Below, piece after piece: positions 1-10,633 of a DNA stretch of 64,000 bases. The first letter of the stretch is position 1. Every line of letters begins with the position of its first letter. The notes under the pieces are model-generated. The model did no database searches and had not been told where the DNA came from. It saw nothing but the letters and a program-made list of their open reading frames with translations. Made by a program: the position numbers and the translations under genes. Source of the stretch: Sweltsa coloradensis (taxonomy: Eukaryota; Arthropoda; Insecta; Plecoptera; Chloroperlidae); NCBI GenBank assembly GCA_024449915.1, contig JAMZAV010001850.1, positions 42,042-106,041 of the forward strand, written 5' to 3'.

Positions 1-238
1 TTTGAGCATGTTTCAAGCCATTTTTTCACCAAGAAGGAATGGTCGTACCCCAATAAAATTTGGCATGTGTAGTCAGGTACCTAAATCCTCAAACTTTGAT
101 AGTTTTCAAGTCCACATCACGTTACATGACGGCTGGGTAACACCTCGAAATCAATCCAACTCTGCTTGCTGTATAAGGTGCTTGAGTGTGTAGCGCGCCA
201 CGGCTTGGCTGCGGCGCCCTAACGGGCACCTAGATATC
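1..238 (-). repeat. Interspersed repeat module 'GTGCCCGTTA', copy 1 (cut by window edge)
   Basis: On the minus strand this starts CTAGGTGCCCGTTAGGGCG near 238 and runs leftward off the window. The same order of sequence blocks recurs at 26888-27125, 27850-28075 and, more diverged, at 41083-41325: a GC-rich head, CAAGCAGAGTTGG, GGTGTNACCCAGCC, CATGAAACGTGA, and GAGCATTCCTTCTTGGTGA. The family is not recognised. The head returns in inverted form in the copy at 41 kb, so it may be the terminal inverted repeat of a DNA element. Confidence 0.75.
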
Positions 239-1090
239 GCTCCCAATACACCGTTAACTATGACCTATTTTTGTTTATATGATAATTTTTTAAAGCAGTT
301 TAACGAATTATTGAAGTAGTACATGAAATTGCTTGTACGGTATGAAATAAATTAATATAGATGACACTATCTGGAATTAAACTAGGATAAGTTATCGACC
401 TACCTTTACGTGGTTTCTTGAGAGGAACCATACACAACAAATGATTTATACAAGTGGCATGACTCATTTATCACTCGTCACATTATCACCTTTTCACCAC
501 TTTTGTATTTTATAATCTCAGCTTTTTTTCTTCGTTCATCTTGGGCTTTCAGCCGTTTTATACATTTATAGTTTTGTTATTCAAGTTTTGCTTGTTGTAT
601 ATTGTTGTATAATTTTAATTTTATAGTACTTGTTCATGTATTTAATGTTTTGTTCATCGTATTTGTATGGTTTTGAATTGATGTCTTAATTGTTAAGTTT
701 TAGTAACCTAACACTTGTGGGTTTTATACCTGTTGTTAGTGACCAATAAATATTAATTACTTATATAGGTAGTGGATATTTACAATTTGTATTATAGCTG
801 ATTTTTTAAAACATTTATCATAAATCGGTCAGAAAATACAGATGTTAGTATTTTTAACCTTAAGGATAGATTTTGAAAAACTTTATTTTTTGTGATCAAT
901 CGTGGAAAGGGCATAAAATGTTCCTTTTTGTTTCATTTTTACGTATTTATGTAAAGTATCAAACATATTTGACTGAAATCGGATGGTAAAATTAGTTTCA
1001 GAATGCCTGCCGCTACTTAAGTTACACCACCTTCATCCACGTCAACGCCAATATTCTCCAACAATCACTTTTTACCTATTTGAAATTGTA
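239..1090. other. AT-rich stretch, nothing recognised
   Basis: No coding frame, RNA gene or in-window repeat is seen. The region is rich in short A and T runs. Confidence 0.5.
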
Positions 1091-1281
1091 GTCGTCTCAT
1101 TGGTCCAGTGGTTTCAGAGTTCCTATTCAGAAGGTCCCGGGTTCAAAACCCGCTTCACTCAGAAGCTATTAGACTTCTGATAAGGACTTTTATTCATCTA
1201 TTCTTGGGTTTTGTACATGTTTAATCTGTGCCCCGTGCCCCGTCCTAGCAACGCAGGACAATAGATTATTAAGTTGTACGA
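1091..1281 (+). repeat. SINE-A copy 1, tRNA-like head and body (5' part)
   Basis: The tRNA-like head has an A-box region (TTGGTCCAGTGGTTT) and a B box (GGTTCAAAACC), followed by CAGAAG, an ACTTCTGATAAGGACTT block and CGTCCTAGCAACG. The same order occurs in the copies at 8328, 13521, 37809 and 45430. The head is closest to tRNA-Glu by eye, because other copies keep a CTTTCAA-type anticodon loop. The body is split: its 3' part resumes at 1622. Confidence 0.8.
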
Positions 1282-1621
1282 TTATTTATGGTTATGCTAC
1301 AGAATGCATGGAATAATTTCACCTAATCAATGGGTAATTCTATGTATTTGTTAAATAACCTTTGAGTGAGTTTGTTGAAAAGGAGTGTCCATTTGGTAGT
1401 TGTTGGCTTTGATAAATAATGAAGTCGTCTGCGGGCATTTATGTGGCGCTTAAAAAATAAAATAAATCACAATTTTAAGTTTTATTAATTTAAGGTTGCA
1501 TTTATAGTTTTTATTTATATAAGTTTATTTTACTGTCCTTAATTGGACGTAAAAGAAAAGAAAAAATGTTGCGTACTAGCTCTGTTGAACTAAAAAATAA
1601 ACAATACACGTTTACAATTAG

Positions 1622-1811
1622 CCGATATTGATTCTGGCGTCGTTCACAGTGGATCGTAACCAACCAGTTTAGTTGGCGTGTCCTATTTTAAATCCAAATC
1701 TCTGGTTGGCCATTGTTCGCGCGTCAGTTGCGCCGATGCCGACATGGTTGGCTTGGTCAACTTTAAGTGAAAGCTCCCCCAGAAAATCAGTTATGAGAAA
1801 GGGTAGCATGT
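1622..1811 (+). repeat. SINE-A copy 1, 3' part
   Basis: This holds the later blocks of SINE-A (TTGATTCTGGCGTCG, TTGGCCATTGTTCGCGCGTC, GGTTGGCTTGGTC, AAAATCAGTTATGAG). It is separated from the head part by about 340 bp of AT-rich sequence absent from the copies at 8328 and 13521, so copy 1 probably carries an insertion. Confidence 0.75.
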
Positions 1812-3204
1812 AAACACGAATTTGAAAATTAACTAATTAAACCATCTCAGCAGCTCATGCCATTATTCCTTGTTAAAACTTCGAAACCAAATGTTTTCTT
1901 TCTTTCCTTGTTCTTTGTTAATGCTTCCTTGCGGTATTGTGTATTTCTCCCGTGTCTTCCGACCTCATTTCGGCTTTCTTTTTGTTCTCATTACTCCACC
2001 TCGTGTGTCTAAACTTCAAACCTCTTCAATCGTCGGCGTGCGCTTCTGTACGCTCAGCACTTCAACAATGACTGGTTCCAAATCCTTTATCATCTTCCAC
2101 AGTGTTTCTAAAAGTCTTGGTTTGTATTTGTTCTCTCTCCTACCTACCAATATCTTTCTTATCTAGTTTACACATAAAATGTAGGTTGTTGATGTACCAA
2201 AAGTTTAGTCATCGGTGATTGAAATGAAATTGGACCATTTGAATAACATTATTTGTCTTTAGTAGAGACGATTAAGAATAATTAAAATAAATATTATGTA
2301 AATAATTTTGAAAAAAAGTTTATAAACACACGATAAACATAATACGACATCCGTTTAGAGTGACTATTACCTACAAAATTAATTATAGATCTCACTTCTC
2401 ATGTGAATGTTCATATAACAACACTTAACATATTTATGGGCATTGTGCGTCATATATCGAGGAATAAACATTAATTATTAGGTTTAATACAATAATTTGC
2501 AAGTATATGAGCTAACATAAACAAAATTGATAATTTTGTCATGATCCCATTACGTAACAACTCAACGATAACTTCGGCAGCCACAAATCTACATTTATTT
2601 GAATTGAATATAATATGTATAAAGTACAAAAGAGTTACACCTTAAATATATATTTTTGTGTTGACACACTTTCTTATTATAATTGAAGGATAATGTGACG
2701 GTATTTCTGGCAAAATGAATGCCAAAAAAGCGATAAAATTCGCAAGAAACCATAATATTTTCCAAAGCTCATTACAAAAGGGCTTAATGTTATTGGATCG
2801 CAAGCCATGAAAATTTAGCTGTCACTCAATATGCACGACAGCATTAGTTTTGAAGTGATTGCTTTCTATGTATAGAAGCGTTATTGCCTGGGTTACATTG
2901 TATGAATCTGGCTGGAACGTCCAGGAAAACTCTTGTAGCCACAGGTTGCCTCACATAACTTTCTGCCTGACATTAATGGTATCTTGTAGGGCTATAAATA
3001 AAACCTCCTCTTCTTTTATGAACACACGAGTTTATAAAAACAAAATCATGGCGCCTGTATCACAAACATGGGTCATGGAATGTTCTGCGTCTAGAAAAAT
3101 GTTTCAATCTTGTTGTGTTTTTTCTATATTATTTTATTTATTTTATATTTATGTGCCATTTAGCAGTTCCATAAATATTGTTTAACTTTTAGAATATATT
3201 TGAA
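1812..3204. other. AT-rich stretch with a pyrimidine-rich patch, no gene
   Basis: The strand from about 1885 to 2165 is pyrimidine-rich and keeps a 98-codon frame open, but no protein family is recognisable and there are no splice or start signals of note. The rest is plain AT-rich sequence. Confidence 0.45.
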
Positions 3205-3370
3205 CGAGTGAGCGTAGCTAACGGAGTGATCTCCATTCGACTTAAACGGCCCTTATTGTTTTTCTGCGTGCGTGCGTGGTGTGTGTACGTTGAAAATCAG
3301 CCGAATCGCTGAACAGATTGCGCTGAAATTTTAAACAGACATCCGGTATGAGTTTATTGAGAACTACTAA
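3205..3370 (+). repeat. Fragment resembling a Helentron-like 5' end
   Basis: GAACGAGTGAGCGTAGC followed by a block with GCTGAACAGATTGCGCTGAA resembles the GAGCGAGCGAAGCGAGCG start of the element at 48523. No matching 3' end (AACGC...GCGTT hairpin then CTAG) is found downstream, so this is a truncated or unrelated copy. Confidence 0.35.
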
Positions 3371-3734
3371 CAAAATCAGCAAGATTCATTGCGATTTAAA
3401 CCTACAAGAAATAATAAACTGAAAAATAGACTTCCAATGTTTAGAAATTATTTTTACGACAATGTTTTAGATTTTGAAAATATATTTTTTATTTGTTATT
3501 CGCCTGGCCGTGAAATGCCGTGCCCATGCAAGGTCTGTCGAATGTTGGACGCAAGGTACCCCCAAATTCTGCTCGTAGATTGAGTAAATCTTGCAATATT
3601 TTCACGTATTTCGTACTGGCCGTGTTTACCATAGTAGGCCCTATTGCCACAGATGATGGACTACACTGCGTTATATGCATTTGAAAACATGATTAATTAT
3701 TTTTGAAATACAATCTAGAAATTACAAAATCTTT

Positions 3735-3812
3735 CCCGACCAGGGGATTGAACCCACTTCTTTCACATTTCGGCTACAAGGGCGCCTTAGCCAACTAAAC
3801 TAGGGAAACGCC
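3735..3812 (-). repeat. tRNA-like sequence (tRNA-Thr-like), probably SINE or tRNA pseudogene
   Basis: On the minus strand the ends TTTCCC and GGGAAA can pair as an acceptor stem. There is an A box (TAGTTTAGTTGGCTAAGG) and a B box (GGTTCAATCCCC). The anticodon loop could be CTTGTAG (anticodon TGT, Thr), but the anticodon stem pairs poorly. A functional tRNA is therefore unlikely. It overlaps the left arm of the foldback element at 3797-4086. Confidence 0.5.
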
Positions 3813-4086
3813 AAAGTCGTTGTTAGACGAGTGAGCGAGTCATGTGGTGAGTACCCGGGAACATTTGCATTTAAGTTTGATAATTATATTGGTATAAATA
3901 ATAGTTTTTTTAAAGTTTAATTGGTATACGGAGACGGGCGCGTTAACTGTAAGGTCATAATGCTCCTCTCTAGCCTATGATAGGCTAGGTAGGCCTAAGG
4001 TAGGGGGAAGAAAAGTAATGTAACCGGGTACTCAACACATGGCTCACTCACTCGTTTAACAACGACTTTGGCGTTTCCCTAGTTTT
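3797..4086. mobile_element. Small foldback element with ~65-bp inverted arms
   Basis: AACTAGGGAAACGCCAAAG...GAGTACCCGG at 3797-3861 is repeated in inverted form at 4022-4086 with few mismatches. The interior holds a stretch (TAAGGTCATAATGC, CTAGCCTATGATAGG) like the start of the repeat found at 26546 and 44943. There are no coding frames. The boundaries are set by the end of inverted identity. Confidence 0.75.
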
Positions 4087-4336
4087 ACATTCAGTCTTAT
4101 AGGAAAGGAAAAAACGTTGAAATTCAATCATAATAATTATTTTGTTCCCCACTTGATGAATATGCTTTGATTAAAATAAGATTTGAATGTTGTTCGATTC
4201 TATACCAATCCTATCTAAAAAGGATATTATTCCCAATTCTTGTTTTAAAACTCTTAATATCGTGCTGTTAAATATAAAATCAGTACAATTTTGCATTTGT
4301 GTAATCAGGGGTGCCCAAACTACGTGTCTCTGATTG

Positions 4337-4397
4337 GATATTGAACAAATAAAATGACAGGAAAAATCATTTTGAGTTGTCAAATTTGTTCAATATC
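4337..4397. repeat. Hairpin with perfect 14-bp stem
   Basis: GATATTGAACAAAT (4337-4350) pairs with ATTTGTTCAATATC (4384-4397). Inside the loop, AAAATGA and TCATTTT can extend the fold. Confidence 0.75.
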
Positions 4398-4514
4398 GAT
4401 TAAAATGTGAAAAATAATAACTTAAGAACCTGTTTCTTCAATAGACCATTTTAACTTTTTAATACGAGGTAATATTGTGTTTAATAGACCATCTCATAAT
4501 TCCAGCCAATGTTA

Positions 4515-4566
4515 GTTTGTTCAATATCCCACATCGTATCATACAAAGTAGGGACATTGAACAAAA
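4515..4566. repeat. Second hairpin using the same TTGTTCAATAT core
   Basis: GTTTGTTCAATATCCC (4515-4530) faces GGGACATTGAACAAAA (4551-4566), a 16-bp stem with two mismatches. The core sequence is the one used in the hairpin at 4337-4397. Confidence 0.65.
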
Positions 4567-4630
4567 CAAACACAGACAGAAACTATCAGTCTGGTCTATT
4601 TAACCAACCTGTCTCTCGTTTACTGTAGCA

Positions 4631-5054
4631 AGCCAGCGGTTTAGCCGAGCTCGTTTAACCGGTTCCCACTCGAACACCGAAGTTAAGCAGAATCGAGCGT
4701 GGTCGGGGGTAGAGTGGGTGACCGCTCTGCTCTGAAACTCACGTATACCGCTGGTTAGAGCAGATGGAGGGTTCGAAAGCTAGTGTAACGGCTTAGTTCT
4801 CCTTAACGTCTGCTCGGCAGTCCGGGTTAGTGGAGGAACCTATATGACTGTCAAAGTTACACCGTCCTGTCGGATTGGACGTAAAGCCGTTGGTCCCCTT
4901 GGTACTTTTCGAAACGAGTAGGCTACGTGCCGGTACCGGGTTTCCCCTCCTCCCTTCTATCATACTTATCCTCATCTATCACCACTCATCGTCTCGATAG
5001 CAAAGTGCATAAATATGAGACGTAAGCATAATCAATCAATCAATCAATCAATCA
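4631..5054 (+). repeat. 5S-rRNA-derived SINE, copy 1
   Basis: The head matches 5S rRNA internal control sequence: ACCGAAGTTAAGCAG, then GCGTGGTCGGGGGTAG, GTGGGTGACCGCT. The body has GGAGGAACCTATATGACTGT, ACCGTCCTGTCGGATTGGAC, GTAAAGCCGTTGG and TAGGCTACGTGCCGGTACC. It ends in an (AATC)n run at 5029-5054, a usual form of SINE tail. A second copy is at 39641. The 5S part is too diverged to be a working 5S gene. From memory, the TCGGATGGGACGTAAA-type core resembles one shared by several animal SINE families; a SINE database search would settle this. Confidence 0.88.
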
Positions 5055-6139
5055 GTTTACTGTAGCAACGGCAGGTAAATATGGACCTAACGCAGTGGAT
5101 ATAGAAGAAACAACCACCAATTAGCAAATTTTCACATCTAACTAAACTATGCTAACTTGTCAATTAATAATTAATAAGTTCTGAGGCGACTATCAACGTG
5201 AAAAATGACACAATGTATTTTAGAAATTGTTCTGTCTAGATTTGAACAATGTTTTTATCTCTGGCATGAAGCTGGCGCGCCCAATGACTTTCGTTTAATT
5301 TCCCAATAGTCCTAATTACTCGTTTTTTATCGTCTCTTTCTATTTCATAAGTCGAATCAAACCTCTGGGGTATCTAGGAGGCTGGCTGTTGATCCACTGA
5401 TGTATTGGACCCAGCTCTTGACAATACTCAGTCTGCAATAACCGAGTTAAGCTGCTTGTAGCGTCTAGACGTTCAATTACCAATCAGAGATCGAAGTGGC
5501 TGTTCTTTATCGGGGAAAAACAACCTTTTATTGCTACCTTTGCTAAATGTTGTGACCTATCACTTCATTTATACCGTGGAGTTAATGATTTAAGAATTAA
5601 TTACTTAGTTACTCTGAGTTTGTTGGTACATTATATCCTCTTCGCCTGTATTTAGTATTTGATTAACGTATTTAGATTAAGTTTACCATTAAGTTTAACA
5701 TCAGTTAGCACTTAGCAGCTACTGCAACATCTTCACCTAGCTATTTGTATTACAATGTAGTATTTCCATAAGTTAGACCAATTATTTATGTGTTGTCATA
5801 TACTGTTGTACGTTTTGTTTACTTATATCGATTAAACTTTGCTACCAAGTTGAAAGAACAATTACCAACACAAGCTTGGTGCAATAACGTAAATGCATTA
5901 ATTATTGTTATGTATGAACACACTCAGGCTAAACCAAAGTGCCATCAGCTTGTATGTAAAACGCTTTTTCTAGTCGCGTTGATGGATGGTCTTTTTTGTA
6001 AGTTTTAAGTATGCCTGGGATCTCTTTACTTTTTCAGGTCCCATTGCAAAATTACTTTTGTTAAAATCAGGATATTTGTTATAAATTAGTATTAATTGCT
6101 ATGGCAATACCAATTAATAGATTGTAAAATATCTGGAGA
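5055..6139. other. Nothing recognised
   Basis: AT-rich sequence without a convincing exon, RNA gene or in-window repeat. Confidence 0.45.
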
Positions 6140-6473
6140 ACCGAAGATTTGCTTTTTGAACGCATGTAGGTGATTGTTGTCAAGTTTAAAAACCGCATTA
6201 AAAATCGAAAAAAATCGTAAAAGTACGATTTCTATGAGAAATATTTCTTCGATTGAACCCAAACACGTTTCAGGTCTAAGTTCAAAGATTTCGAAGGTCC
6301 CCTCCAATTTTCATCAAGATAGCATATGCCGTTTGCCCGTTAGAGCGTGAACAAACAGACAAAATACTAACAAACTAAACACCCGAGCTATTTTTCTTGG
6401 GGTAACGTAAGTGAAAAAACAAACAAAAAGAAACGTAAGTGAAATTGAAGTCTTCGTTTCGCTCATCCAATAA
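6140..6473 (-). mobile_element. Diverged Helentron-like element, 5' part
   Basis: On the minus strand it starts ATTGGATGAGCGAAACGAAG and carries the family's inner blocks (TTTCGAAGG, ACTTAGAC, TTGAGAAATA-like, AAAATCGTAAAAGTACG). The CTAG 3' end is not seen, so the right terminus is probably truncated. It is clearly more diverged than the copies at 14647, 30052 and 31525. Confidence 0.6.
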
Positions 6474-6519
6474 AAAAAATTATAAAAAATCATTGATCTA
6501 TTGCGTGTGCGTATATAGG

Positions 6520-6660
6520 CTTCAAATTGAAATTGTCTGGACCGCCACCTTCACCATTCCACTAAAAATATGTTTGTTCGATACCTGAATATCTTGTTAC
6601 TTTTTGACTATCGGGCTGGCTCCCAAACACCCAACCGAAATTTTGGGTACCTCACACTTG
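6520..6660. repeat. Interspersed repeat X, copy 1
   Basis: Shares an ordered set of blocks with 31145-31300: TTCAAATTG...GTCTGGACCG, a degraded CCACCTTCACC, ATATCT, CTTTTTGACTA, CCCAACCGA and ATTTTGGGTACC. The family is unknown. Confidence 0.65.
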
Positions 6661-6884
6661 TTATTGTATTTATTGTAATTTGTAAACGAGGACTGCTAGG
6701 TTAACCATGGCCGAAAATCAATTCCTCTTATCCTTTGACAGCTGGATGCCTGGACACAATTCCACTGTTCTTATATCTAGGCTATAACCACTGTTATATT
6801 ACTGTTTTGTTCTATTGATCCAATATCACGCATGTTGTACGATAATATAAAACAATCTTTCTGTTACGTCAAAAACGCAACCAC

Positions 6885-6972
6885 TTTATTTGATTTATTT
6901 ATTTATTTTTATTTATTTATTTAACGTTCATCATATTCAGTTATATGAACTGATTTACAAAGCAGCTATCAG
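6885..6972 (-). repeat. LINE-like 3' end with TAAA tail, copy 1
   Basis: A (TTTA)n run is followed by TTAACGTTCATCATATTCAG, then AACTGATTTACAAAG. The same layout occurs at 14214, 15462, 21065 and 38969. Read on the minus strand it is a short hairpin (CAGTT...AACTG) followed by a TAAA-repeat tail, as seen at the 3' ends of some non-LTR retrotransposons. The copy at 38969 lies just downstream of a LINE C-terminal relic on the same strand. Confidence 0.7.
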
Positions 6973-7274
6973 TAAGTTGTGCATTTTATTGTTCCAGTAA
7001 CGCTAGAAATTTTTGTACGTTTACGTTCTTTTTACTGCGATGACAACGCGTCCAGTTTGAAGGTCATTCATTCTTATATTTCACAGCTTTTAGAGAGAAA
7101 ACCAACAATAGGCTGATAAACAACCATCTTTGGGGTTCCATGTGAATCCGAGAAAAACAAAGATACAATTTGAATTACTTAAATCAGTTATCTAATTCAA
7201 GTGATTGTATGTATCCTTAAAAACATTTAACAAAATTGTAACTTGTCATTGTTACATGCTCTAACATATCTCGA

Positions 7275-7470
7275 TTTGGTCAGTCGGAAAACACTCCCGT
7301 AGGTGTAATTGTTATTATTTACTACAATTCAGAAATTAAAAATTTAAGTTTAATTTAATTAAATAAAAAAAAACGTTAATTTAAGACGCCTGCCTGGAAT
7401 GCGGGAGACCCGTGGTTCGAATTCTGGTTAGGGCGGACTTTTTTAATTTCTGAATTGCAGTAAATATTGC
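7275..7470 (+). repeat. tRNA-Ser-like hairpin element, copy 1
   Basis: Contains CCTGCCTGGAATGCGGG, an anticodon-arm-like stem-loop with GGA in the anticodon position, and a B box GGTTCGAATTC, bracketed by CTACAATTCAGAAATTAAAA and its inverse. Upstream TCGGAAAACACTCCCGTAGG matches the second copy at 42130-42355. The left antisense arm is reduced compared with copy 2. Confidence 0.75.
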
Positions 7471-7924
7471 TCTAACATGCTGTTATTTTTAATATATAAG
7501 TTTTTTTACCGTGTAAATTAGGAAATAGTTAACATGTAGCTATTTGATGTTTAAATATCGAGTACAAGAAAGTTCTCGATTAAAATAAAACGCACAGGTC
7601 TAAAATAAAAAGGGACAAAATGATGTCCCGTCGAATACGAAAACCAACCAACTCAACGAAATTCATTAGTGAAATTCCAATATCGCCCATTTTGTCAATA
7701 ATTTCCAATGCCTACGCTTGCGTAACCTTTAGACAGCAATCGAACCGTTTTGAATAACATCCATCTTTTCGTTTGTGTACGTTATTGGTTGTGCTTGGAT
7801 TTCATTAAAACCACAAAACAGATAAGCTTCCGTTTCTTTGTGATGGAACAATTAGGAAAGTAAGAAAGGCGATCGAATGAGGGGGTGGAAGATGAGAGGA
7901 AAGTAGAGGTGCAATTAACTTCCT

Positions 7925-8040
7925 TGGGAATTCGGCGCTCAAGCCGCCGAGGCGCGCCGGGACGTCGGTTTAGAGCGCGCGGGGGGGGGGGAATCTCGAG
8001 GGGGCCCTCAACCCCCCACCCCACCCCCCTCCCACACGGC
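7925..8040. other. GC- and CpG-rich island with G12 and C-rich runs
   Basis: In an AT-rich setting this patch is rich in CpG (AAGCCGCCGAGGCGCGCCGG) and holds a run of 12 G, then GAGGGGGCCCTC and a C-rich tract CCCCCCACCCCACCCCCC. It could be a small CpG island or a repeat. No exon or promoter element is identified. Confidence 0.5.
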
Positions 8041-8327
8041 GAGGCAATCAGACCAAAAAGAGCGATTTGAATCCCGCAGCAGTTGGCTATTAGAACGACG
8101 CGTCGGGTGAGGACACGAACAGGCCACGAGGAAGTAACCTGTCCGTTTTATTTATATTTTTCACACAAACCATCATTTAAAAGTTCATGTACTTTTATTG
8201 GTATATTATTATCTACGTCAATTAAGCAACCTTTTGTAAGCTATTTACCAAGAACACCAATAGAATTTTCACAAATTAAAATCTGCAAAATACGTCATTT
8301 AACCATAATTACACGTGCTTGTGGGTT

Positions 8328-8720
8328 GTGGCTCGTTGGTCTTATGGTTAGAGGCCTGCTTCCAATGTATAAGATCCAGAGTTCGATTCCCGCGTTAAGC
8401 AGAAGTTTTGTTACTTCTGATGTAGAAAAAAGTCCATCAGTACTTGGCTTAGGAATGTGTAAATGGTGACTTTGGATCCGTCTTAGCAACGAGACACAAT
8501 AAATTCTAAAGTTGTTCCGAGTTAGTCTTGTTGTTTCTGGCGCTGACCGAAGGGTGGAATAGTGTCCAGCTTGATTGATAGGTGTTTCCTACTTACGTAT
8601 GCCGGTATCTAGTTGGTCATTGTTCACTCGTCGATGGTGTCGGCGCCTACCGGGTTGATCTGGTTGGCTTAAAATTTAATGTCCCCAACTGACTTTAGTT
8701 ATATGTCTGAGAGGGGTGAC
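8328..8720 (+). repeat. SINE-A copy 2, near full length
   Basis: Head: GCTCGTTGGTCTTATGGTTA (A box) and GAGTTCGATTCCCG (B box). It continues with AGCAGAAG, ACTTCTGATGTAG, AAGTCCATCAGTACTTGGCT, CGTCTTAGCAACGAG, GTTGTTTCTGGCGCTGACCG, CATTGTTCACTCGTCGATGG and CGGGTTGATCTGGTTGGC. With the copy at 13521 this defines a family of about 400 bp with no protein capacity. Confidence 0.88.
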
Positions 8721-8774
8721 ACAATTCGTGTTTCTTTTTCTTGTCTATTTATAATAACACTCACTTATATACAT

Positions 8775-8862
8775 ATAAGCTTTCCGCGGTGGCACGTACG
8801 ATCAGTGCGCTGGTCCGAAGCTTATTTCTCTTCGAGACCATGGGTTCAAATCTCGCATAAGA
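8775..8862 (+). repeat. tRNA-like SINE head
   Basis: GGTGGCACGTACGATCAGTG in the A-box position and GGGTTCAAATCTCGC in the B-box position, about 60 bp apart. This head differs from SINE-A and SINE-B. Only one copy is seen in the window. Confidence 0.45.
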
Positions 8863-8931
8863 CATGCGTTTTTAAATCGTCCTTCATCGTCATCCATCAC
8901 CTCACTATCTCGAATAGCGTTAGTGCATTTA

Positions 8932-9534
8932 AAAGGGTATTCACCCGCTAAACTAAAAATATTTATTTCATTCGGGCTAACTAGCTTTGAATTTAGAAAT
9001 GGACAGAAACATTTTTGGGTCCACATTAGCCGAAAAGGAATTGTCAAATTTAGTATTTTTCGAACTAGGTCCCATCGTCAAAAATCTTCCATAAGAAATA
9101 ACATAAGAACGTTCTTTATGCCCCGTGACCTTGGATAATTTTGATCCGAAAAAATATGGGCCGTTATTGACGTACTCTACAGCCTTTTTTGTAATAAATT
9201 CGCTATATTTAGGAATAGGTGTGATTTTGAAATGCATATTTTTGCGTGTTTGAGAGTATATTTGAGCACAGTTTCAATACACGTTGTTGTAAAGGGCCAT
9301 TTTAGATTAGTACTATGCTCTAGTAGCCTACCTATGTGGAACAAAAAAGAAGCCAATTAAAGCCGAATTAAAAAAATTCCCAAAACGCCTATTTTCGCAA
9401 ATCTCTGTATAAAAAAAAAATTGGTATAAAATCACAAATACAAGATATAATTTTTTGAACGGTCATTTTGGATTATTTTTATGCTATAGCTTATGTAGTA
9501 AAAAATAATGTTTTGGTGTAATACCCCATTTAAA
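8932..9534 (+). mobile_element. TIR element R3, copy 1
   Basis: Starts AAAGGGTATTCACCCGCTAA and ends GGTGTAATACCCCATTTAAA, so the ends are imperfect inverted repeats (GGGGTATTCACC against GGGGTATTACACC). The interior (CTAGGTCCCATCG, TGCCCCGTGACCTTGG, TATTTTTGCGTGTTTG, TATGCTCTAGTA) is shared in the same order with 19351-19998. There is no coding capacity, so this is a non-autonomous DNA transposon of unknown superfamily. Confidence 0.8.
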
Positions 9535-10633
9535 GAGACGTTAAGCAACAAAAATCATCATCATGCTGTAATATTTAATTAGCCTCTACTTTAATTTTAA
9601 TTTTTTTTTATGTGTATTAGTTTAATTTTGGTGTTCTTTGACTTCGATATTACATTTAGCTGTTTTGGTTCCGTAAATAAATTAATTTGAAATATTTTTA
9701 TTTAAGGACATGCCTTTGTTTTCTTTTTATTATGTATTGTGTGCTTTGGCGTTGTTTAAATATAATTTTCAAATGTGTGTATATTTGGCACATTTAGGCT
9801 CGGAAACACGATGCGCATGGAGATGAGAAGCTGCTACACTATGTATGAGTTAGGTGGCAGCGGTTGCGTGTAACATCTTGTGTTAAAACACTGCGCCGCT
9901 TCATTGATCACGCGCAATATGTCACCACGTATTGCTGGAACATGACTTATTCAGCGCTCGAGACTTTCAGAAAACTACTTTCGTAATCATAAGTTTTTTC
10001 GTCATGCAGTTAAGATTTATGATACGCGATTCAAAACAAATTATGCAGAGTCTGTGTATTTTCGTTTACTGGCTGACGTGCCCCGTGTTGTAGAGGTGAA
10101 CTGTTCACGGTCGTATTAATTTTAGTTTTACTTGGTATAAACGAGCAGGAAAATTTGCATGTTCGTAAATATCTATGTCTGACATGTATTATTTATAATG
10201 CACATTGCAATCATAAGCGTTAAAGAGGCGTTTACTACAATTTTTTTTTGTAGCAAAAATCGGTATTTTTATGAAATTTATTAATCGGATTTAACCTGCC
10301 TATATATTTGTGTATTGCGCAAATCTTAAATGGCCCATAAAGAATTTCTGTCTTGAAACTCAAAGACGCAAAAATGAACGCCCTTAAATTAAACCCCTTC
10401 TTGGCAATCAGCAAATTATTAGGACTGAATCGCTTACCAATGTCTGCCAAGGTCACTGGGCTTATGGCATAAACATCGCTTCAATGTTATTGAACGATGT
10501 TTTTGATGATAAATTTTGAAATTTTTTCCAAAGGTGAAGCTCTGCAATCCAAAGTGTTTTTCTTTTGCTCTGTAAAATCAAAACTTATTAACCACCTGAA
10601 TGAAATCTGTATTTTTTTATTCATTTATTTATA
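9535..10633. other. Nothing recognised
   Basis: No exon, RNA gene or in-window repeat is identified. A short hairpin (TACAATTTTTTTTTGTAG) lies near 10235-10252. Confidence 0.45.

Noticed and set aside
1870..2166. 98-codon frame
   Set aside because: Lies in a pyrimidine-rich patch that lacks stops by composition. There is no domain, splice or start context.
4631..4760. Functional 5S rRNA gene
   Set aside because: The 5S similarity is partial and diverged, and it is joined to a SINE body and tail. The second copy has the same fusion.
8083..8469. 128-codon frame
   Set aside because: Its 3' half is SINE-A copy 2 and the rest has no recognisable features.
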